A DNA stretch of 64,000 nucleotides from SIG701 sp045544955 (lineage in GTDB: Bacteria; Bacillota; Clostridia; Oscillospirales; CAG-272): the NCBI GenBank assembly GCA_045544955.1, contig JAZPZY010000065.1:1-64000 (forward strand). The letters run 5' to 3'. The translations under genes were made by a program, and so were the position numbers. The notes beneath the pieces are model-generated. The model was not told the origin of the DNA. It saw only the letters and a program-made list of their open reading frames with translations, and did not search any database. Every line of letters begins with the position of its first letter. Positions within the stretch are counted from its first letter, which is position 1. Below are positions 58,424-64,000 of the stretch, in pieces.

Positions 58424-59662
58424 ATGATCACTGCAGAAAAAAGATGCACACCCCCGCCCTATGACGGGCCGATCAATGAAACGGAACGACGGGTGATCCC
58501 CTATTCTCCGCCCGTACGCTTTTCGCCTCCACATGGAGAAAAGAGCGTCCCCCACCGCCCAAAGCATCGGCTTCTCACGGCCGTCAGTGCCGTTTTCTGC
58601 ATGTTCACCGTAACGCTGACGCTGCTGAATGTGCTTCTTCTTTCGGAGAATTTTCGTCCGGACGCACTGCTTCTGCGGCTGGGCAGCCGTGCCTTTTTCG
58701 GCATGGCAACGATTTCGGTGACGCCTGAGGAGACGGCGGACAGCCTGCCGCCGGAACTTTCACCAGCCGATACTGAATCGGAAGATACGCTTTTTCCGCC
58801 GGCAGAAACAAAAACGGAGCCGCCCTCCGACGCCGCCCTTGCGGCATATCCCATCCGCAAGGCGGATATAAGCTGCGAGGACGTCCACGCTTTGAACAAC
58901 GAGACCGACTACCGTCCCGACACCCGGGCACTGTTGGACGCGCCCCTTCCCTTTTCCGATCTGGACACGCACATGAAGCAGTTCGCCCCGGAAATGCCGT
59001 ATATTCTGATTCTGCACACCCACGGCACGGAAGGATTCGCAGACGAAAGCGCAGATACATATACGCCGGACGATGCGTTCCGAACGGAAAACACGGAAGA
59101 AAACATCGTGGCCGTAGGTGCGGTAATGGCAGAAACCTTCCGGGCGGCAGGCGTTCCCGTACTGCACTGCACGGAGATGTTTGATCTGGAATCCTACCAG
59201 GATTCCTACAGCCGGGCTGCCGCCGCCATCCGTGCGTATCTTAAAGAATATCCGTCCATACAGATCGTGCTGGACGTACACCGGGATTCGATCATCCGTA
59301 CGGACATGACAAAAATCCGCCCGGCGACGACGGTGGACGGCAAAGAAGCCGCACAGCTCATGACCGTCGTCGGGACGGATTTCAAAGGGGCGGATCACCC
59401 CGATTGGACGAACAATTTGAATTTCGCACTGAAAATGCAGGAAAACCTCACGGAGAAATACGCCCATTTCGTCCGTGCCGTCAATCTGCGGGGAGCCGGC
59501 TTTAATCAGCAGTACACGGACGGCTCCTTGCTCCTTGAGGTAGGCTCCTGCGGCAACACGCTTTCAGAGGCCAAGCGTGCCGGCGTGCTGGCTGCCCTCG
59601 CCATCACGGAAGTCGTGACAGGGAAACCGTGCCCCGTGGGGCACACCGATATTCTGCCGTAG
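58424..59662 (+). CDS. spoIIP: Stage II sporulation protein P
   Basis: 412 residues from an ATG six bases after AAAGGAG. A Pro-rich cytoplasmic start (about 1-50), one membrane helix (about 53-75), an extracytoplasmic low-complexity linker, then the SpoIIP domain with catalytic motifs ILHTHGTEGF and VLDVHRDS and the GAGFNQQYTDGSLLLEVGSCGNT segment. It is an amidase/endopeptidase that thins septal wall during engulfment with SpoIID and SpoIIM. Overlaps nothing, 65 bases after gpr. Confidence 0.95.
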   Translation: MITAEKRCTPPPYDGPINETERRVIPYSPPVRFSPPHGEKSVPHRPKHRLLTAVSAVFCMFTVTLTLLNVLLLSENFRPDALLLRLGSRAFFGMATISVTPEETADSLPPELSPADTESEDTLFPPAETKTEPPSDAALAAYPIRKADISCEDVHALNNETDYRPDTRALLDAPLPFSDLDTHMKQFAPEMPYILILHTHGTEGFADESADTYTPDDAFRTENTEENIVAVGAVMAETFRAAGVPVLHCTEMFDLESYQDSYSRAAAAIRAYLKEYPSIQIVLDVHRDSIIRTDMTKIRPATTVDGKEAAQLMTVVGTDFKGADHPDWTNNLNFALKMQENLTEKYAHFVRAVNLRGAGFNQQYTDGSLLLEVGSCGNTLSEAKRAGVLAALAITEVVTGKPCPVGHTDILP

Positions 59663-59666
59663 CGGA

Positions 59667-60509
59667 TCAGCCAAACAAAAGCGTATCCGCCTCGCCCAGA
59701 CTCTCGAAGATCATATCGGGACGCATGTCCGGCTCTGCCTTCTCCACGTCCGCAAGGGTACTCTCGCCCGTCAGAACCAAAGCTGCGGTGATACCGTGCT
59801 TTTTGCCCGTGGCGATATCCGTATACAGCCGGTCGCCGAAAATACACATATCCCCCCGGCTGACGCCGGTGATCTCGCAGATCATCTCTGCCGTTTCCGG
59901 ATAGGGCTTACCGAAGTAGACAGGCGTCACGCCGGTAGAGGCGGTGACGGCGGCGGCAATGGCTCCGCTGTCCGGGATGAACCCCGTTTCCGTGGGGCAG
60001 TTGAAATCCGGATGTGTGGACAGATACTCCGCACCGTTCCGTATGAAGTCGCAGGCGACGGTAAGTTTTTCATAGGTGAGCGTGGTATCAAAGCTTGTGA
60101 CCACGATGTCCGCCTTTGCCTCCGGATCGGTCAGTTTTCCCTGCCTGTCCGAGATCATAGGCACGCCGGCACGGTTGAATTCGTCCCAAAGCTCCGGCGT
60201 ACCCAGCAGGTACACGGATCTTCCCGGACGGTTCCGGGTGAGAAAAGCGGCCGTCACGTCGCCGGAGGTCATGATCTCCCCATCCCCGGGTTCAAATCCC
60301 AGCCGGGCCAGTTTTGCGTAATAAAACGTTTTGGAATGGGATGCGTTGTTGGTGAAAAACAGCACCCGCTGACCGTTTTTCCGCAGATTCTTAATAAAGC
60401 GGATGGCAAAATCAAAGGGAATACCGCCGAGATAGATCGTTCCGTCCATATCGAAAACGAACAGCTTTTTGGCGGCAAGGATCTCTTTCTGTGTAATCGT
60501 ATTCTGCAT
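59667..60509 (-). CDS. HAD-IIA family phosphatase (NagD-like)
   Basis: 280 residues. Motif I FVFDMDGTIYLG, motif II FTNNAS, motif III Lys in GKPYPETAEM, and motif IV CIFGDRLYTDIATG. The C2-type cap lies between motifs II and III. These enzymes remove phosphate from small molecules (nucleotides, sugar phosphates). The substrate cannot be predicted. Convergent with spoIIP with four bases between the stops, and divergent from the pantothenate kinase gene. Confidence 0.92.
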   Translation of the reverse strand: MQNTITQKEILAAKKLFVFDMDGTIYLGGIPFDFAIRFIKNLRKNGQRVLFFTNNASHSKTFYYAKLARLGFEPGDGEIMTSGDVTAAFLTRNRPGRSVYLLGTPELWDEFNRAGVPMISDRQGKLTDPEAKADIVVTSFDTTLTYEKLTVACDFIRNGAEYLSTHPDFNCPTETGFIPDSGAIAAAVTASTGVTPVYFGKPYPETAEMICEITGVSRGDMCIFGDRLYTDIATGKKHGITAALVLTGESTLADVEKAEPDMRPDMIFESLGEADTLLFG

Positions 60510-60534
60510 ATTTTCCTCCGATTCTATAAATAGG

Positions 60535-60563
60535 TTGCTTTCTTTCAGGTCTTATGATATAAT
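60535..60563 (+). promoter_or_regulatory. Promoter of the pantothenate kinase gene
   Basis: TTGCTT (60535-60540), 17 bases and TATAAT (60558-60563), about 40 bases before the start codon. Confidence 0.75.
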
Positions 60564-60601
60564 AAAGGAAAAGAAATTACTGTAACCCCGGGAGGTTATT
60601 T

Positions 60602-61453
60602 ATGAGTAAACGCGTTATCGTCGGCATCGACGTGGGCGGCAGCACCACCAAGATCGGCGGATTTGATATTACCGACGGCAACCGGCGGCTGATCGAGCCC
60701 TTGTTCGTGCGTGCCACGGATCCCATTACGTCCATTTACGGTGCCTTCGGCAAGTTCACCGATATGAACGGTCTTGCCCTGACGGATATTGAAAAAGTGA
60801 TGATTACCGGCGTAGGTTCTTCCTACATACAGCGTCCTATCTACGCACTTCCCTGCGAGGTCATGCCGGAATTCCGCTGCATCGGCCTTGGCGGTCTGTA
60901 TCTGTCCGGACTGGACAGTGCCATCGTGGCAAGTCTCGGCACGGGTACGGCTTTAGTGCACGCCCGCCGGGGGCAGGAACCGAAGTACCTGGGCGGTACG
61001 GGTGTAGGCGGCGGTACGCTGATGGGACTTTCCAAAAAGATGCTGGGCATGGACAACATCCGCCACATTGAGGAGATGGCACGGGAAGGCGATCTCAGCC
61101 GGGTGGATCTGAAGATCAGCGATCTGACGAAGGACGACATCGTTCCCGGATTTTCCGATAAGATGACCGCATCCAACTTTGCCAACGTAAGCGACATCAC
61201 AACGAAAGCGGACATCGCCCTCGGCATTATCAATCTGGTGTTTGAGACCATCGGCATGGTGGCCATCTTCGCCGCACGGAATCACGGCGTACGGGACATC
61301 GTACTGACCGGCAATCTGACCAGCGTGGAGCACGCACCGGAGGTATTCGGTTCTCTGAACAAAATGTTCGATATGAACTTCATGATTCCGAATCGCTCCC
61401 AGTTCGGCCCCGTGATCGGTGCCGCTCTGTCCGGCTGTCCGGCGGCAGAATAA
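60602..61453 (+). CDS. coaW: Type II pantothenate kinase
   Basis: 283 residues. Actin/ASKHA-type motifs VGIDVGGSTTKIGGFD and ASLGTGTALVHA, with GGTGVGGGTLMGLSKKM and the late DIVLTGNL. This is the eukaryote-like type II PanK found in staphylococci and many Clostridia. It phosphorylates pantothenate in CoA synthesis and is usually not fed back by CoA. GGGAGG lies just before the ATG. Single gene with its own promoter and terminator. Confidence 0.93.
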   Translation: MSKRVIVGIDVGGSTTKIGGFDITDGNRRLIEPLFVRATDPITSIYGAFGKFTDMNGLALTDIEKVMITGVGSSYIQRPIYALPCEVMPEFRCIGLGGLYLSGLDSAIVASLGTGTALVHARRGQEPKYLGGTGVGGGTLMGLSKKMLGMDNIRHIEEMAREGDLSRVDLKISDLTKDDIVPGFSDKMTASNFANVSDITTKADIALGIINLVFETIGMVAIFAARNHGVRDIVLTGNLTSVEHAPEVFGSLNKMFDMNFMIPNRSQFGPVIGAALSGCPAAE

Positions 61454-61468
61454 AAGCGAAATACAGAG

Positions 61469-61494
61469 AATCGGCGGGAGATCCCGCCGATTTC
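61469..61494 (+). terminator. Terminator of coaW
   Basis: AATCGGCGGGA / TCCCGCCGATT stem with a minimal loop, followed by TTCTTTATTTT. Confidence 0.8.
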
Positions 61495-61504
61495 TTTATT
61501 TTCA

Positions 61505-62731
61505 TCAATCCAGAATACGGAGTGCCGATTCCACCGTACCGGGCAGAGCGGCAATGCCTTTGGCAAGAGCCTGCTCCTCCAACAGAGGCGTTATGAACTC
61601 CGCCGTGCCGGCAGGCGTGCCGGGCACTGCTTCCACATCGCCGAACAGAAGATGCGCCGCATCCGCTACTTCCTGTACCGGAGCACCGGTCACACGGATA
61701 TACATACGGTTTTTGCTCTCGGCAAATTTCTTTACGAATCCGGCAGGGGCTTTTTCCCAGCGTCGGCCGGACTCCGTGCGGTACGAGCCGTTCAGTGCCG
61801 CCACCACGTCGGAGATCACCGCGCCGGCGGTGGGATACCGGCCGGCACCCCGGCCGTAATACATCACGTCGCCGGTAAGAGCACTGGCAACGGCGGCTGC
61901 GTTATACACGTCATCCACGTGTGCCAGGGGATTTTTACCCGGCACGATCCGGGGACATACGGAAACGGACGCGCAATCCCCGTCCCGCTTGAAGGAACCG
62001 ATAAGACGCACCGCACCGCCCAGACGCTTGGCCGCATCCATATCGGCGACGGTGAGTTTGGACATGGTTTCAGCGTACACGTCGCTCTCGTCGGCAATAT
62101 AGCCGGTAGCAACGGCGGTAAGGATCATGATCTTCCGCTGGGCGTCAAAGCCGTGAATATCCGCGGAGGGATCCTTCTCCGCATAGCCAAGCTGCTGTGC
62201 CTCGGCCAGTGCCTCGTCAAATGCGATACCGGCGTCACGCATGCGGGTGAGAATATAGTTGGTAGTTCCGTTAAGGATGCCGTTTACGGCGTCCACCCGG
62301 TCGGAAGCAAGGCTCGTACGGATCGAACGGATCAGCGGAATGCCGCCGCCCACGCTTGCCTCGTACAGATAGGCAGCCCCGTTTTCGTCCGCAAGCTGCA
62401 TCAGCTCCGCACCGTGCTTTGCCACAAGTTCCTTATTGGAGGTGACCACGTGCTTGCCGGCCTTCAAAGCGGCGGAAGAAAACTCCAGTGCCGGATGCAC
62501 GCCGCCCATGGTTTCTACCACGAGAGCGATCTCCGGGTCGCTTAGAATCGTATCCACGTCGTGGATCACCCGATCCGCATAGGGAGAATCCGGAAAATCT
62601 CTGAGATCCAGAATATATTTTACGTGAACGGCATCTCCAGCCGCCGCGGCGATGAGAGAAGCGTTTTCATCCACCAGGGAAACGACGCCGCCGCCTACCA
62701 CGCCAAAGCCGATTACTGCAATTTCTTTCAT
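61505..62731 (-). CDS. hom: Homoserine dehydrogenase
   Basis: 408 residues. An N-terminal Rossmann domain (IAVIGFGVVGGGVV), the substrate domain with EASVGGGIPLIRSI and NGILNGTTNYILTRM, and AQQLGYAEKDPSADIHGFDAQRKI (active-site Lys and Asp). A C-terminal ACT-like domain follows. It reduces aspartate semialdehyde to homoserine for threonine and methionine. The start has GAAAGG upstream. It is convergent with coaW and stands alone, although other threonine genes are not in view. Confidence 0.96.
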   Translation of the reverse strand: MKEIAVIGFGVVGGGVVSLVDENASLIAAAAGDAVHVKYILDLRDFPDSPYADRVIHDVDTILSDPEIALVVETMGGVHPALEFSSAALKAGKHVVTSNKELVAKHGAELMQLADENGAAYLYEASVGGGIPLIRSIRTSLASDRVDAVNGILNGTTNYILTRMRDAGIAFDEALAEAQQLGYAEKDPSADIHGFDAQRKIMILTAVATGYIADESDVYAETMSKLTVADMDAAKRLGGAVRLIGSFKRDGDCASVSVCPRIVPGKNPLAHVDDVYNAAAVASALTGDVMYYGRGAGRYPTAGAVISDVVAALNGSYRTESGRRWEKAPAGFVKKFAESKNRMYIRVTGAPVQEVADAAHLLFGDVEAVPGTPAGTAEFITPLLEEQALAKGIAALPGTVESALRILD

Positions 62732-62878
62732 ACTTTTGACAACCTTTCCGTTCCATCAAGCTCGAATCTTCGATGGTATATATAGTAGTATAACACAGAA
62801 AGATCAACTTCGCAAGGGATTTCAACGATTTCCGTGCCGCAAAGAAAAGATTTTGCTTTATTATTTTTTCTCTCCCCC

Positions 62879-62937
62879 TTGACAGCGGCGTTCTATTGTG
62901 ATAGAATGATATCGCAATAGATTCTACTGCAATAGAA
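62879..62937 (+). promoter_or_regulatory. Promoter and two operators of the BlaI/BlaR1-type pair
   Basis: TTGACA (62879-62884), 17 bases and TAGAAT (62902-62907). The palindrome TTCTATTGTGATAGAA (62891-62906) overlaps the spacer and -10. A second copy, TTCTACTGCAATAGAA, lies at 62922-62937, 31 bases on (three helix turns). Two in-phase sites over a promoter fit dimeric BlaI-type repressors. Confidence 0.85.
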
Positions 62938-62960
62938 TACCCAAAACAGGAGGACGAAAC

Positions 62961-63320
62961 GTGGACGGAAAATTATTTCCATCGGAGCTGCATGTGATGG
63001 ACGTGTTGTGGGAGGAAGGCCCTGCCTCCGCCAAACGGATCGCTGACGTACTTTCCGAAACGGTTGGCTGGAGCAAGACCACCACCTACACCGTAATCAA
63101 AAAATGTCTGGACAAAGGAGCGATCACCCGCTCCGATCCGGGATTTATCTGCACGGCGGCAATCACCAAACGGGAGATCCGCCGGCAGGAAACGGCAGAT
63201 CTGATCGACCGTCTTTTCGGCGGCGAGGCGGATCGCCTGGTAGCATCTATTTTGGAGGACGGCTCTTTATCCGGCGATGAGATTGCCCAGCTTCGCCGCA
63301 TGATCGATGAAATGAAATGA
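62961..63320 (+). CDS. BlaI/MecI/CopY-family repressor
   Basis: 119 residues starting at GTG with AGGAGG upstream. A winged helix-turn-helix: LFPSELHVMDVLWEEGPASAKRIADVL, then WSKTTTYTVIKKCLDKGAI. The C-terminal dimerisation helices follow (IRRQETADLIDRLFGGEADRLVASIL). Such repressors leave DNA when cleaved by a partner protease. The gene for a BlaR1-like peptidase follows 11 bases later, and two palindromes lie over its own promoter. Confidence 0.93.
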   Translation: MDGKLFPSELHVMDVLWEEGPASAKRIADVLSETVGWSKTTTYTVIKKCLDKGAITRSDPGFICTAAITKREIRRQETADLIDRLFGGEADRLVASILEDGSLSGDEIAQLRRMIDEMK

Positions 63321-63331
63321 GGGGGAACGGT

Positions 63332-64000
63332 ATGAGGATACTCTTTTCCGTCACGGGAAGCGCTTCCGTGCTCATTTTCTTCTGTATGATCCTGCGGGCA
63401 CTGTGTGCCCGGCGGCTTCCCGCCGCATTTTATCGCGCGGTCTGGATTTTGGCAGCGGTACGTCCGCTGGTTTTTGCCGAGATTCCCTCCCCCGTCAGTA
63501 TTTTTGCACTGGGCGGTACCGCATCGGATACAATCGGTTACGGCAACACCGGCGCATGGTACGCCGTGATCCCGCTGATAGAAACGGCCGCCGCCTCTTC
63601 CGCTGAAGCGCCGTTCCCATGGATCTTCGCCATTTGGCTGGTCGGCGTATGTTTGATGAGTGCTTTGTTTCTCATTCCGCATCTGCGCTTTTGTCTTCGC
63701 ATGCGAAGCGCGGCGGAGATCACCCACGCAGGACAACGCGTACGCATCTCGCCCCACGTGCGGATCCCCTGTGCCGTGGGCATATTCCGGCCGGTGATCT
63801 GCCTTGGGCAGATGCCGCACGAATACGCGCCGGAGACGCTCCGCTGTATTTTCGCACATGAGAACGCCCACGTCCGCCGTGGTGATATTCCTGTAAAATG
63901 GCTGTTCGCCGCCGCACTCACCCTCCACTGGTTCAATCCTCTGATGTGGGGCATGTACATTCTCGCCTGCCGCGATCTGGAATTTGCCTGTGACGAAGCC
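63332..64000 (+). CDS. BlaR1-like M56 membrane metallopeptidase (cut by window end)
   Basis: An open frame of 223 codons from ATG 63332 runs off the window. Membrane helices occupy the N-terminal part. The zinc site HENAH (FAHENAHVRRGD, about residue 180) and a later DLEFACDEA are those of M56 (BlaR1/MecR1) peptidases. In known systems the sensor, on binding its inducer, cleaves BlaI. Whether the sensor here has a penicillin-binding domain or another C-terminal module cannot be seen. Confidence 0.9.
   Translation, partial: MRILFSVTGSASVLIFFCMILRALCARRLPAAFYRAVWILAAVRPLVFAEIPSPVSIFALGGTASDTIGYGNTGAWYAVIPLIETAAASSAEAPFPWIFAIWLVGVCLMSALFLIPHLRFCLRMRSAAEITHAGQRVRISPHVRIPCAVGIFRPVICLGQMPHEYAPETLRCIFAHENAHVRRGDIPVKWLFAAALTLHWFNPLMWGMYILACRDLEFACDEA

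Overview
The window looks like chromosome from an endospore-forming member of the Clostridia (Bacillota) with a fairly GC-rich genome, probably an uncultured gut lineage. The evidence is the germination protease Gpr beside SpoIIP, a SigH-like sigma factor close to an RlmB-type methyltransferase, the block DUF4321-Maf-MreB-MreC-MreD-PBP2, a GatCAB amidotransferase operon, a T-box ahead of pheST, an SLH-domain surface protein, and Clostridia-style DUF families (DUF4358, DUF3842, DUF4364, DUF4353). Shine-Dalgarno sites are mostly AAAGGAG-like. No rRNA, CRISPR array, phage module or complete insertion sequence is visible.

Layout. 1-508: dispersed repeat, a tRNA-Glu(CTC), and a duplicated tRNA 3' end plus terminator that looks like an old integration scar. 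509-4949: pheS-pheT-phosphoribosyltransferase operon under a T-box. 4979-6807: DUF4358 lipoprotein and SGNH hydrolase with a Thr/Pro linker, divergent from gdhA (7000-8355). 8562-12168: heterodimeric ABC exporter. 12226-14358: AraC regulator divergent from a Gfo/Idh/MocA dehydrogenase. 14410-19677: minus-strand string proB-proA-ybaK-kinase-MFS-GDPD. 19892-28946: plus-strand cell-envelope and division string (ZapA, U32, Dut, DUF4321, Maf, MreBCD, PBP2). 29040-32219: AT-rich minus-strand array of small immunity-like genes behind an XRE regulator. 32244-37764: DUF3842, uridine-kinase-like protein, large SLH protein. 37840-39372: uracil-DNA glycosylase, then an XRE regulator divergent from a TM2 protein across a dyad-rich promoter. 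39376-43391: nfo-gatC-gatA-gatB. 43518-47002: DUF4353 lipoprotein, YihY protein, DtxR-type regulator and an AT-rich immunity-like gene. 47213-57286 (minus): radical-SAM/DUF2344 fusion, a degenerate P-type-ATPase-like membrane protein, RlmB, a zinc-ribbon gene with a tRNA-like 5' leader, a SigH-like sigma factor, DUF4364 and an orphan peptide-binding lipoprotein. 57474-64000: gpr, spoIIP, HAD phosphatase, pantothenate kinase, homoserine dehydrogenase, and a BlaI/BlaR1 pair cut by the window end.

The strongest candidate for something undescribed is the 63-nt RNA at 53919-53981 (minus). It has a tRNA-like acceptor end, D arm and T arm, with the 19-56 tertiary pair swapped from G-C to C-G. The anticodon arm is reduced to a stub. 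The predicted transcription start falls on its first base, and it forms the 5' leader of the zinc-ribbon mRNA. Second is the P-type-ATPase-like protein that has lost the DKTGT and GDGxND motifs. Third is the immunity-like gene array with no visible toxin.
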